Below are positions 20,548-31,320 of a DNA stretch of 64,000 nt, in pieces. The stretch spans positions 4,537,157 through 4,601,156 of the forward strand of contig NC_054391.1 of assembly GCF_001625195.1 (NCBI RefSeq). Reading direction: 5' to 3'. The position numbers and the translations under genes are program-made. The DNA is from Drechmeria coniospora. Lineage: Eukaryota > Ascomycota > Sordariomycetes > Hypocreales > Ophiocordycipitaceae. Below the pieces are notes generated by a model that had not been told where the DNA came from, ran no database searches, and saw nothing but the letters and a program-made list of their open reading frames with translations. The number at the start of each line of letters is the position of its first letter. The first letter of the stretch is position 1.

Positions 20548-22166
20548 ATGAGCTCCAAACCGAACAACGGCGCCACGGAGCGCACGCCCTTGATCAACGG
20601 CGAGGCCTCGTCGACGCCGGACAATGGCCACATGCCACACTCGCACCATCGCTCGCCCGCCTTCTCCTTCTTCTTCGACAGCACCCACACCCCTGGCAAG
20701 GACAGCCCTCGCTTGGCCGTGAGGAGTCTTGCCCACGTCTGGCACGTCACCAAAGTGACCCTCTTGAGCAGTGAGTCGAAGGCCGTCTTGGCGTATCCCT
20801 CGGACCGTTGACGCGTGCCCGCGCAGGCTATGTCAACTTCCTCCTCGTCATGGTGCCCATCGGCATCGTTGCCGGCCATCTGGAGTGGGACCCGACCACC
20901 GTCTTCACCATCAATTTCTTCGCCATCATCCCCCTCGCCGCTGTCCTGTCCTTTGCGACGGAGGAGATCTCCCTCAAGCTTGGTGAGACGATGGGAGGGC
21001 TCTTGAATGCCACGTTTGGCAACGCCGTCGAGTTGATTGTGCGCCACGCCTCCCGTCCCCTCCCCGACGACCGGCTCGTCCGCCGAGCCACGTGCCCTGC
21101 GATCGCTGACTCCGAGCTCCCAGGTCAGCATTGTTGCCCTCAAGGACGGCCAGATCGAGGTTGTCCAATCCTCCATGCTCGGTTCCATCCTGTCAAACCT
21201 GCTCCTCGTCATGGGCATGTGCTTCTTTTTCGGCGGACTCGTTCACCGCGGAACCAACGGATCCGGCACCGAGCAGTCATTCTCGGCCGCCGTTGCGCAG
21301 ACGACTTGCTCTCTGATGACCCTCTCGTCCGCCTCGCTCGTCATCCCCGCCGCGGTAAGGCTCCGCCGTGCTCCCTCGCCTCTCGGGAGGCCCCGGCTGA
21401 CCAGAGCTAGCTCTACGCCGTCCTGGACCGAAGTGGAAGTGGCTCCGACGCGGAAAAGGCCCAAAGCATTCTGGTGCTGTCGCGAGGCACCGCCATCATC
21501 CTCCTCCTCCTCTACGTCCTCTATCTTGTCTTTCAACTCCGAACGCACAGCAACCTTTTCGATGCCGAGAGGCAGGCCGCCTTGGACGATGAGGAGGAGG
21601 AGGAGGCCTGCATGGGGCCCGTCTCGGCCGGTCTTGTCCTTGTCGTCGTGACCATCCTCGTTGCCGTCTGCGCCGAGTATCTGGTCGGCAGCATCGATGC
21701 CATCGTCGAAAGCGCAAACATCAGCAAGGCCTTTATCGGTTTGATTCTCATCCCCATTGTCGGCAACGCCGCCGAGCACGTCACCGCCGTCGTCGTCGCC
21801 CTTCGTGACAAGATGGACCTGGCCATGGGAGTCGCCATCGGGTCGTCTATCCAGATCGCCTTGGGCGTCACCCCTTTCCTCGTCATCGTCGGTTGGATCG
21901 TTGGACAGCCCATGTCCCTTCACTTTGAATCCTGTATGTGCCACGCCCTGCCCTTGAACCCTATTCTTTGCGGCCTCTAACCTGACCCAGTCGAGACGGT
22001 CGCCTTTGCCGTCTCCGTCCTGGTCGTCACCTATACCGTCCAGGATGGCAGATCCAACTACCTCGAAGGGGCCATGCTTCTCGGCCTCTACATCATCATC
22101 GCCGTCGCCTTTTACGCCACGCCTAGCGATGCCATAGACAAGGTCAGCGCCTTTGTTCGAAGCTAA
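20548..22166 (+). CDS. VCX1: Vacuolar Ca2+/H+ exchanger (CAX family)
   Basis: Five exons (20548-20770, 20827-21038, 21124-21354, 21411-21933, 21991-22166) give 454 residues, the normal size for fungal CAX proteins. These exchange cytosolic Ca2+ for vacuolar H+ and set Ca2+ tolerance. Both signature repeats are present: Gly-Asn-Ala-Val-Glu-Leu-Ile-(Val) at about residues 139-146 and Gly-Asn-Ala-Ala-Glu-His at about 340-345. An acidic loop (Asp-Asp-Glu-Glu-Glu-Glu-Glu-Glu) separates the halves, and about ten or eleven hydrophobic helices can be seen. Intron 2 splits the first signature exactly after Ile. The N-terminus is a Ser/His-rich cytosolic tail. Several CAX paralogues exist in fungi, so VCX1 names the type and may not be the direct orthologue. 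Confidence 0.9.
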
Positions 22167-23059
22167 GCCACCGCAGCTACACGTCACACCCCGGCCTGGC
22201 CTACGCATCGCCACCGGGACCGCCCGATGATTTGGGCACTCTCCTGGTCAACCCGTCACTACCGATACCACGAGCTGTATACGATCCACACTTGTACTAA
22301 CGTATGTCGTCATGAATGCCGATCAAGGTGGCCCAAGCGCCCATGGTTGGGGCCCATGGTGAATGCAAACGCCGGGGCCAGAGAAAGATGGGGTCATGCT
22401 TGTCCGGGAGACTAAAAGGTGACTCGGGTCAATAATTTTTGTTCGCTTTCTATGGCCGGTGGGCAAGCATGGAGTTAGGTTGTTCAATTGCATTTGGCAT
22501 TGGTTGGATCATACTGTCTGTCCCCCGGCTTGTGTGGCGCTTCCGGTGCGAATCGTGCAAGGGACCAATGGCATGACGTCAGCGGGTACTCAAACGGCCA
22601 TACAGTAATATTCATCCCTGGGTGCGTTCGTACGATATATGCTGATGCCGAGACTTGGGACGTGAATGGATTGAACGGCCCAAAAAATAATCACTGTTAA
22701 AATTGAACGAACGACCCGACCTGCAAAATGGTCAAACAAATGGTGAACTTTATCCCGAAATGGCATAGAGAACATGTCACAAGACATAACCCCTAGACTA
22801 AATATGGCATTACGTCACATGGCACAACGGCGATGCCCTTTGTTTGAACCATTTCGGCCTTGCTGTCGGGCAGGTGGTGCTCTATCGCCCGAGCCTGCGA
22901 TTCGCCGTGTTCCGGCGTCGACATGAACTATGCTGGAGTATTGGCCGAGGGCGCTCAGGTACACAAAGAGAACCGACAAAATACGACAGAGGAGAGGGAA
23001 TGATGTGAATGGTGCTTCGTAAATCTCGTGTGGCAGTAGAACGATAGAAACATGTGCAT
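22167..23059. other. Intergenic region between convergent genes
   Basis: This lies between the 3' ends of the exchanger and UTP14 genes. No coding signal or island was seen. It should hold both polyadenylation regions, but no distinctive terminator could be picked. Confidence 0.5.
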
Positions 23060-25883
23060 CTATGCGGTAGGCCTTGATATGGGCGCAATGATACCCTGCT
23101 TCATGAGCACGCGCGGCTTCGTGCCGTCCTGGAAGCTTTCCTTGGTCATCCACTCGGGACCGACGGGCAAGCGGAGGGAGCGCTCATATTGCTGTCGCGA
23201 TTCGAAGGGGTGTGGTAGCTGGGTGGCGAGGTACTGGTCGTTCTGCGAAGAGGGTTCAGTCAGTCTGTGTCGCATCGCCGAAGGGCATGTGGGCGATGGG
23301 TGAGTCGGTGGGGTATTGGGGATATCAATGGGAGTTGGTACCTTCTTGACACGCTTCTCGTTGATGATGACCTTGTCCAGCTTTGCGTCCTTGCGGTCCT
23401 TGGCCTTGACACCGGCGATCTTGGTGAGGAAACGTCCCTGGTGTCGTTTCTTCTCTCTGCTGCTGACGCCGTCACCGACCCAGGAGCCCCAGCCGGGAAG
23501 CGTGTTGTCGATGATCTTGTCATCGTCGGCCACTGCCGTCTCGGCCTTTTCGCGCTCAAAGTCGCCGACAACGTCCTCACCGGCAAAGGCGCGGGCGACG
23601 AGCTCCTGGTCGCGGATGGCGAGAGGTAGGTGTTGATCCGCTTCGGAATCGGACGCGCTCGTCTCGTCGTCATGCTGAGCAGGCTTCCTGGACTTGGACT
23701 TTGCCGGACGAGATACGACAACGATGCTGGCATTGAGGTCCAGATCCTCGACGCGGGATTTCGAGGAACCCTTCTTCGTACGTCGAGCATCGCCGCGAGA
23801 CCACGCACCCGCAGTGGAGGCGGCCGTCTCGGCAGGCGTGTCCGCATGCTGATTCCAACTAGCGGAAGGGCCGTTCGTCGCAGAACCATGCTCCTCCGGC
23901 ACCCCTTGCTCGCCGGAATGTGTCTCGTCTCTCCTGGAGGCCCTCCTGGACGTGTCAAGAGCAGCCTCAAAGGTTCTTGCCGCCGCACCTCCATAGGTCC
24001 GTCGGCCCACTTCGCCAGCCTCCTCCTCGTCCGAGCCAGGGTCCTCCTCTCCGTTCAGGTCTCGGCGGATCTGCTTGATCATGTCATCGTTTACCTTTTT
24101 CTTGGCAGCCTCGGCCTTCTGCATGAACTTCATCGCCATCAAACCTGACTGGGGCTCATCGTCGTCCTGTTCCAATCGATCCAGCTGCCGATGGAGAGCT
24201 TCATCCTCGTCGTCGCCAGAACTGCTGGTAGCATCAGAGTCGGAGTCGTCGGCTCCGCCCGTCTTCCCGGCTTTCCTCCGACGCAACTCCTCATCTTTGC
24301 GTGCCATCTCCGTTAGGCCGGTTCGAAAATCGTCATCCCAGACGGCTCGCTTCGCCCGGTTGCCAAGTTTAGCCCACTTGCTGTCCTTGTGCCGTTGGCC
24401 AACGCGCTCCAGAGCACGGCGTCGGTCTTGCGCTTCCCGCTCTTCTTCCGAGTCAATCTCGCCGGCCTCCTCCATGGCTTCCCGGGTGGCCATTTCATCG
24501 CGCTCCTTTTGCTTTCGGTGCACACGATGATACGCCTTGCTCTTGATTTTCTTGATTCGCTTTGCTCGCTTCCCTTCCCTATCGGCAAGGGCGCGCTCGA
24601 TCCGTTTCCTTTGTAGCGCTTCTTTCCTTGACAAAAGGTTGCCCTCCTCGTCAAACTCCTGGGGCTTGGGTTTCGACTTCGCCTCTAGGGACAGTCCGCT
24701 GGCTTCCATGATGGACATGATGGTCGACTCGAGCTCGTTGCTCGCATTTTTGGCCGTGAGTGGTCGAATCTCGGCCGTGTCCAGGCCTTCCATGCCGGAT
24801 TGTTGTGGCAGGGGGAAGACCAAATGCTCTGCTCGGCGATTCTGCTTGACCGTCTCGGTCCAGCGATCTAAGGTTTCGTTCGTCTTTTCGTAGGCCGCGG
24901 CTCGATCCAGCCGGCCCTGTTCCCTTCTCGACAGAGGCACATCCAGCTTCTTCGTCGCCCCTGGCCTTTTCTCCTTTTCCTCCTTGTTCATGAGCTTGAC
25001 AGACTTCTTCATGAAAGGATCGCTGATGCCGGACAAGCCGAGGTCACCGAGGCCAATCTTTTGCGTCGAGACCGACTTGCCGTCGTCATGCTCTCCGCCA
25101 TATTCCGATATCAGGCCTTGCAGAGCTTGCAATTTGTCCGGGTCGGCTTCTTCGTCGTCATCCTCCTCAGAGTCCTCCATATCATCAGATTCGTCCGAAT
25201 CTTCATCGGCTGAGCCTTCCGACTCGGAATCATCGTCCTCCTCAGGCTCGTCTTCGGATGATTCCTCAAACTGATCCAGGGCTGTGGCGAGATCGATGGC
25301 TTCGGCGCCGAGGGTCTCGCCCTCGTCGTCCTCCGAGTCGTCTTCGGAATCATGTTCCTAAGAAAGTAAGCATCTCGGTATATTGCATCCGGCACGGTGC
25401 AGCGTTTGGAGCCCATACCTCGGTCTTTCTGGACTTGGACTTGGAACCGCGGAAGGAGTACTCCTCAAACTTCTCGTTGTCACTATCACCAAAGGCATCA
25501 TCGCTTTCAATCTCCGAGTCCTCGTCGTCGTCTCTCAGACCGCCTAATTGCCATTCGTTGCCCTCGCTGTCGCTTCCGTACTCAGCATCATCCCCGTCCG
25601 CAGCTTGAGCGGGCATTTTGATCTTCTTTCTCTGGGGCATCTCCTCCTCCTCCTCCTCATCGTCGTCGTCTTCGTCGCCGCCATCTCTGCCATGCTTTCG
25701 CTCAATCTCCGCGTCAAGCTCGCGCGCTCTGGGTGTCCTCTTCTGCTTGGTCGGGAACCGTTGCTGAGCGATGCCGAAAGCATCCAGCGCGTTCTTTTGG
25801 GATCGAGCCTTGGACTTTTTGTTGGCAACCTTAGCCTTGGGGTTGGCCACCAAGGACCTCCCGTGCGCCTGCCGCCCTGGCAT
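23060..25883 (-). CDS. UTP14: U3 snoRNP (SSU processome) component Utp14
   Basis: Three exons (25883-25419, 25357-23342, 23242-23060) give 887 residues, usual for Utp14. This nucleolar protein activates the helicase Dhr1 during 18S rRNA maturation. Seen here: a basic N-terminus, long Asp/Glu/Ser tracts, the family core with Lys-Ala-Tyr-His-Arg-Val-His-Arg-Lys and Ser-Lys-Trp-Ala-Lys, and near the C-terminus Gly-Trp-Gly-Ser-Trp-Val-Gly (about 777-783) and Phe-Glu-Ser-Arg-x-Gln-Tyr-Glu-Arg-Ser. Intron 2 (23341-23243) is 99 nt, has no in-frame stop, and would add 33 residues if kept. I call it an intron because it starts GTACCA, ends CGCAG, and its removal joins Arg-Val-Lys-Lys to Asn-Asp-Gln-Tyr-Leu as in the family. 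The gene diverges from COX15. Confidence 0.93.
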
Positions 25884-26568
25884 TTTTGCTTCTTGTCTTT
25901 GCGAAACCGTTCTCTGCTGTTGTGGGATTGGCTGTCACATGGTGCGGCGGCATGGGATGCCGTTCGAGGTTGGATGCTCGAACCATTTCATGATTTTTCT
26001 GCCACTAGAAAAGTTCGGCGGTGAGGACGAGTTGGTGGGACTGGTGGACCCCGCTTCCTTGCCCCACCCAGCAAGCATTGCAAAGCTCATCCACCTATTA
26101 TCAGGTCGCACTTGTTTCGGCCCATCGATTGGTCTAAGTAAGTACTTAAGTACTCCGTATGTTCGGAGTACGGAGTAAGTAAGTACAAGTACTCCGTACA
26201 TGTACATGTCATTTCTTAGGAATACGGAGTAATTACTCCGTAGGGAGTACTTACTCAAGTCCACCATTCTGCGTACAATTAGGTGTACCTGTACGGAGTA
26301 CGAAGTACAGTGTCCCGTGTACTGCAGTACCCTAAGTAATTACTTAAGTACTGTACGTAGAGCCTACTAGGTACGGAGTGCTGTAGTTGTACTTGAGTAC
26401 TTGCGCCATACTGGAACATTTGCCTGCTGTACTCCGTACTTACAGTACCTGGCACTCAGCCGTAAAATATTATTAGCACATAATAATTGAACACAAACTG
26501 CCAACGCGAACCTGTCCCAGTCTCGGCTGGCTTCTCTTTCTCGCCAACGTCTGCGCCGGCAAGCCAAA
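25884..26568. promoter_or_regulatory. Divergent promoter region of UTP14 and COX15
   Basis: 685 bp separate the two start codons. The middle (26,130-26,470) is a GTAC-word island. Any promoter elements for either gene lie within or beside it. No TATA box is obvious on either side. Confidence 0.5.
26130..26470. repeat. GTAC-word island 2, inside a divergent promoter
   Basis: TACTCCGTA, GTACGGAGTA and AAGTACTTAAGTACT words fill this stretch between UTP14 and COX15. It is the shortest gap here that still holds an island, which allows the possibility that the words act in regulation. Confidence 0.8.
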
Positions 26569-28028
26569 ATGTCAGTTTTTGTGCCCGGAATCCGAAGGAT
26601 AGCCCTTCAGGCGCCCTCCAAGTTCTTCGTCTGCAACCAGTGTCTACGGTCAGCGCCGCCACGGCGTCTTCGCCCCCAATTTCAACGACTGTCTTGGCGC
26701 GGATATGCCGACTCTACAGCGACGCCGCTGGCTGGTGTGGGAAACCAAGTTGGTTCGACAAGAGCAGCTTCCGAAGCACAGGGAGCTTCCAAAAGAGCAT
26801 TTCCGCAGACTTCGTCCAAGGGCGTGGCCTACTGGCTCCTGGGAAGCGCGGCCAGCGTCTTTGGCATCGTCGTCTTTGGTGGTCTCACGAGGTTGACGGA
26901 ATCTGGGTCAGTGCGACGGAGAGGTCGAGTGTAGGCCATCGCTGACGCGGGAGCAGATTGAGCATAACCGAATGGAGGCCCGTGACGGGATCCAAACCTC
27001 CCTTGACAACGGCCGATTGGGAATCCGAGTTCGAAAAGTATCGTGCCTCGCCCGAGTTCAAGCTCCTCAACCCGCACATGACGCTCGACGAGTTCAAGAA
27101 GATTTACTTCATGGAATGGACCCATCGCCTTTGGGGCCGTCTCATCGGCCTCTCTTTTGTCCTGCCCACGATCTACTTCGTCGCCCGTCGCCGAGTGTCG
27201 GGCAAGATGGCCGTGAACTTGGTCGGAATCTCCGCCCTCATCGGCTTCCAGGGATTCATCGGATGGTGGATGGTCAAGTCCGGCCTCAAGGACGACCTGT
27301 TTGCTCCGGGCTCGCATCCCCGCGTGTCGCAGTACCGGCTGACGGCTCATCTCGGCACCGCCTTCGTGTGCTACTCCTGGATGCTCCTCTCGGCCCTGTC
27401 GATCCTGCGAAGCCATCGGATGCTCGCCAACCCCAAAGCCGCCCTCGACACCGTCCAGGCCCTGAAGAACCCTGCGCTCGCGACCTTCCGTCGGTCCGTC
27501 TTTGGTCTCGCCGGCCTCGTTTTCCTCACCGCCATGTCTGGTGGACTCGTCGCCGGCCTCGACGCCGGTCTCATCTACAATGAGTTTCCCAACATGGGCC
27601 TCGGCCTGACGCCGCCCAAGTCGGAGCTCTGGAACGAGTTCTACTCCCGCAAGGACGACCGATCCGATCTGTGGTGGCGTAACATGCTCGAGAACCCGAG
27701 CACGGTACAGATGGACCACCGCATCCTCGCCGTCACCACCTTCTGCGCCATCCTCGCCCTCTTTGCCTATTCGCGCACCGGCCGAGTCGGCGCCGCGTTG
27801 CCGAGAGGCGCCAAGAAGGGTGCCACAGGCCTCGTCCACCTCGTCAGCTTGCAGGCCGCCCTCGGCATCTCCACGCTCATCTACATGGTTCCCATCCCGC
27901 TCGCTGCCGCTCATCAGGCTGGCAGTCTCGCCGTTCTCACCGGTGCCCTCGTCCTCGCCCATCGGATGCACGTGCCCAGGCAGGCGATCCGAACACTCGA
28001 ACAACGGTTGAGCAATTGTCGAAAGTAG
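26569..28028 (+). CDS. COX15: Heme A synthase COX15
   Basis: Two exons (26569-26906, 26957-28028) give 469 residues. COX15 is the mitochondrial inner-membrane enzyme that oxidises heme O to heme A for cytochrome c oxidase. The first 90 residues are Arg/Ser-rich, as in a mitochondrial presequence. About eight helices follow, with the family's histidines in Glu-Trp-Thr-His-Arg-Leu-Trp-Gly-Arg, Thr-Ala-His-Leu-Gly-Thr, Gln-Met-Asp-His-Arg and Ala-Ala-Ala-His-Gln-Ala-Gly. The splice join makes Thr-Glu-Ser-Gly-Leu-Ser-Ile-Thr-Glu-Trp, the conserved loop after the first helix. The 50-nt intron is the shortest in the window. Confidence 0.95.
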
Positions 28029-28463
28029 AGGCACAGACGGAGAGAGTAATCATGTCAAAAACGGAACTGTGTTGTACGAGTAGCGATCATCTACGACGAG
28101 AAGCCGAGCGAGGTATCTAATCACGAACATGGTGGGATGAATTGAGGAAGATACCGCCCAGCCTGGGCCCACACTGCTGAAGCTGTAGTTGACGACTGTA
28201 TAAATAGAAGAAACTTCCCCGCCTCGGCCCAACATCACTCGTATCGGTGCATCGTTATATCCAATTATGGCATCCGTCACAGATCGATCTCAAGCGAGAA
28301 GACAAGCTTCCGACATGGTCCAAGTCCATAATCTGTACTCGGACCATCATCGCTCGTGGCCGAGACTAGGGCCGCGGCGACTCACGTTGTCTTCATCGCA
28401 CGCCTCCTCCCCTCGCCAGCTACATTGCCGCCGCAAAGGAAAGCCCTGACGGTCGAATGCTTC
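28029..28463. other. Convergent intergenic region with a TATA-like element and a short ORF
   Basis: Between the 3' ends of COX15 and the zinc-finger gene there is TATAAATAG at 28199-28207 and, 60 bp later, an ATG (28267) opening a 60-codon frame ending at 28449. The peptide is Arg/Ser/His-rich with no motif. Two gene 3' ends are expected here, so the TATA string may be chance. Confidence 0.25.
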
Positions 28464-30419
28464 TCATTCCATGTACATGGCATCGCCGCGAACCTGTTGC
28501 ATGATGCCCAGATCACCACCTGCCAAATGGCTTCCCTGCATCGACATGTTCATGCTGGGCATCGACCGACCCATACCCATGGCCGCCCTATTCACGGCAT
28601 TGCTTGCTCCGTTGTGCATCATGAAGCGCATGTCGGGCGTAGTCGCACCTTGCTGCGGCATGAGAGGTCGGGTGCGCGGTACATCAAGGGCGGCCTGATT
28701 CGGCACGGGTGGGTGGGCCGACTTCATGGGCGAGGTATGCATGATGGCAAAGCTGTCATCGTCTTCCATCTCGGCATCGGCATCCTGGTCACTCGCCTCG
28801 CTGACCGAGGGCGGGCTCGTGGTGCCGGCGGATGTTGCCGGCTCGCTTCCAGCCTGGTCTTTCCTCGCGAGCTGGTAATTGCCGGTAGGGTAAGGGTTGG
28901 TCGGCTGTCGCGGCGTCTGAGACACGGCCGAGGGCTGAGACTGAGCCGGGCTGTTTATGATTCCGGGCGTCTGGGCCGGCTGATCCAGAGGCTTCTGAGG
29001 CACGGCGGCGGCGGATGTGGCTCGCGTCATCGAAATCACGTTCTTCCATCGCTCTATCGAATTGGAGACGACGGTGCCCAGATCGGCGTTGCGGTCTTCC
29101 ATGTCAAAGCCGATGATGACCTTGCCCTGCTTGACAGCTTGCTCGTAGGCGGAGACGAGGAGATCTCGGTCGAGGGAAGCACCTGTCGAAGAGCGCACGT
29201 GCAATTCACCCTGCTGTTGCCGTAACCGGTGCACCTGTTCGAGCTGCATTTTGAGCTTGGCATTTTCCTGCTGCAGCGTGTGCTGCAGCTCCTTTCCCAT
29301 TTCGGCTTCTTTGTGCTTCCTGCCGACGCCTCGAGCGAGCTCCAATATCCACAGTTCCTGTTGTCTCTGCGCCGGCAGGGAAGCCCAGACGGCGTAGGCA
29401 GACTGCAGATGCTCCTCAATCTGCGTCTCCAGGTTACCGGCAATCTTTTCGAGCCGCTTGACGGCCTCCTGCGTTTCCTTCTGGGCATTCGCAGAGGTCT
29501 CGTCGACGGCGGCGGAGGCGGCGGATGCACGTGCGGCCTTCCAGTATCGAAGTTCGTCCCGAAAGTACGACTTCATGGCTCCAAACTCGCGCTGGCCGGG
29601 GAACTGGACAGACCACGAGGTCGAGGTTGGATGTTGGGTGGAGGAGAACAGCGTCGGGGGCGGACGCAGGCACTGAAGCGTCAGGGCAGGAAAGTCGAGG
29701 GAGAGTGGATCAAAGTCAAAGGGGGTGGTCGGATTGCTGGCGTTTTGCCTGGCACGGATTAGCACACGAGAATACGGCTTTCCGGCCTTGGGTTGAACAT
29801 ACTTGGCTGCCCGCCAGGAAGCGATGAGCTCGTGCAAGGCCAACTCGGCGGCGCGGGCGGTATCGACGGCGTCTGCTAGCTTCCGCTTCATGTCGAGCTG
29901 GGCTTTCTGCACGGATTGCCTGCTGGCGGACCGCGGGATGCTCGCCCTCCTCGAAGCATCCGGCGCCATGTCATTTGCTTCCCACGAGCTCCCAGTCGGG
30001 GCATGGCCACCGCCGTCTGTCGTCTCCCACCTCGACGAGAAGGGAGGCTTGCCGATGGCGGAGTCGAGAGCGTAGTGGGCATCCTTGGGAGCCGACGACT
30101 TGAAGGACTCCTTGTCGGCGCCGGAGCCCCCCCTCCTAGCGGCCGAGGGTCTTGGCGTGCCGAGGGGAGTAGAGCCCTTTCTGCCTACGGATGCTCTCGG
30201 ATGGCGCCTCGTGATTCCACGACGCAGCTTCCGGATGGCGTCGACGTCGTGGATGCCATCCGGAGGCTTGGGGTTTTTTTCCTTGATATATAGGTCGAGG
30301 TGTCGGCCGAGCGAGGAGGAGGTGAACGCCTGGCCGCAGTAGGGACAGTTCTTGTCCTTTGGAGCGCTCGACGACTTGGCGTTGCTGGCGTCGTGGATCT
30401 GGCTTGCCGTGTCGGCCAT
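28464..30419 (-). CDS. Zinc-finger/coiled-coil protein, conserved fungal type of unknown role
   Basis: Starting at the ATG 30419-30417, two exons (30419-29803, 29748-28464) give 633 residues. Near the N-terminus is a single zinc-finger-like element, Cys-Pro-Tyr-Cys... Leu-Gly-Arg-His-Leu-Asp, followed by a basic stretch (Arg-Lys-Leu-Arg-Arg-Gly-Ile-Thr-Arg-Arg). The middle has Ala/Glu/Lys/Gln-rich helical segments likely to form coiled coils (for example Glu-Leu-Gln-His-Thr-Leu-Gln-Gln-Glu-Asn), and the end is Pro/Met/Gln-rich and disordered. The intron (29802-29749) is 54 nt, starts GTATGT, has a CTAAT branch-like word, ends CCAG, and carries no stop; if kept, the product has 651 residues. 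I know similar sequences only as hypothetical proteins of filamentous fungi. A nuclear, nucleic-acid-binding role is inference. Confidence 0.75.
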   Translation of the reverse strand: MADTASQIHDASNAKSSSAPKDKNCPYCGQAFTSSSLGRHLDLYIKEKNPKPPDGIHDVDAIRKLRRGITRRHPRASVGRKGSTPLGTPRPSAARRGGSGADKESFKSSAPKDAHYALDSAIGKPPFSSRWETTDGGGHAPTGSSWEANDMAPDASRRASIPRSASRQSVQKAQLDMKRKLADAVDTARAAELALHELIASWRAAKYVQPKAGKPYSRVLIRARQNASNPTTPFDFDPLSLDFPALTLQCLRPPPTLFSSTQHPTSTSWSVQFPGQREFGAMKSYFRDELRYWKAARASAASAAVDETSANAQKETQEAVKRLEKIAGNLETQIEEHLQSAYAVWASLPAQRQQELWILELARGVGRKHKEAEMGKELQHTLQQENAKLKMQLEQVHRLRQQQGELHVRSSTGASLDRDLLVSAYEQAVKQGKVIIGFDMEDRNADLGTVVSNSIERWKNVISMTRATSAAAVPQKPLDQPAQTPGIINSPAQSQPSAVSQTPRQPTNPYPTGNYQLARKDQAGSEPATSAGTTSPPSVSEASDQDADAEMEDDDSFAIMHTSPMKSAHPPVPNQAALDVPRTRPLMPQQGATTPDMRFMMHNGASNAVNRAAMGMGRSMPSMNMSMQGSHLAGGDLGIMQQVRGDAMYME

Positions 30420-31320
30420 GGCTCGAAGTATGGCGGTGGGAGCTTTCGGTGGGAGAGTTGTTGAAAAGAGCGGCGAATGGGAGCGACGGGCTGGACTGGT
30501 GATTGATGATGTCTCGATGCAGGATGAGAATTTACAAAACAGAGGAGAGAGGTCGAGGACGGAGTAAATAGACGAGCTCCTCGGATGGAGCAGAGAATGC
30601 CCGGACCATACGGGGGGGGGGGGGGGGCAAAGCGAGCGTGCGAGGTCGATGGCCTGACGGAAAGAGAGAGTGCGTGTGCACGGAGCGAGCGGATGAAGCA
30701 GCAGAATAAGGAACGGATCAAAGAACGAATGAATGGATGTTTGGTCAGGTTGGAGAGGAGAAGGAAAGGGACAAAGCCAAGCCGGCTGCACGCAGGAGGA
30801 GAGGGGAAGAAAGGAGAGGGACAGGACAGAGGAGAGTGAAAAAAAGAAGCTGCGGTACGTCAAGGAGGACAAGAGAGGACGGGTGACTATTTTTTTTCCC
30901 AACACCGTTGGTTCAGGGGTGGAACCGGATGGGGAAAGAATGGGAAAAAAGGATTGACAGATGGATGGATGGGGCGGCAGGTCTGCTAGCAGGTCTCTCG
31001 GTTGGAAGCAAAGGAATCTCTTACCAAGAAGGGAACCTTTCTGTCATTTCGACAGGGACGGTGATGCACAGCTTGGGCAAAGCTGGCCGTGTCTCGCAGC
31101 AGCACGGGCGGCTGCTTGACGATGGATGTTTCGAGACGAGGGCGTCGTGGGAAGCAGGCGGGAGCAAGGAATGGACAGAGGCCAAGTTCCCGCGGAGGCG
31201 GTCCGAGACAAAGAAAAGCTAAATCATCGCTCGCTGTCAGCGGCTTCCAGCGGGGAAAGGGTCAGCAGCGGCGGCAGCGGCAGTGGCAGTGGCAGTGGCA
31301 ATGGCGGTGGTGGTGATGGT
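30420..31320. other. 5' leader and promoter region of the zinc-finger gene
   Basis: On the minus strand this is pyrimidine-rich. It holds a run of 16 G on the plus strand (30612-30627), about 200 bp from the start codon. A frame continues upstream from the start codon to 30905, but its composition (Ser/Phe/Leu/Pro from a CT tract) fits an untranslated leader better than protein. Near 31,258-31,325 is a GGCAGT/GGTGAT simple repeat. Confidence 0.5.

Noticed and set aside
21243..22214. 323-codon minus-strand frame over the Ca2+/H+ exchanger
   Set aside because: The plus strand gives a complete five-exon exchanger with both signature motifs, so this frame is a shadow.
26829..28034. 401-codon minus-strand frame over COX15
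   Set aside because: COX15 on the plus strand has all family histidines and a correct splice join.
30420..30905. N-terminal extension of the zinc-finger protein
   Set aside because: The upstream frame is a Ser/Phe/Leu/Pro-rich reading of a CT-rich leader and includes the C16 run. The Met at 30419 directly precedes conserved-looking sequence.
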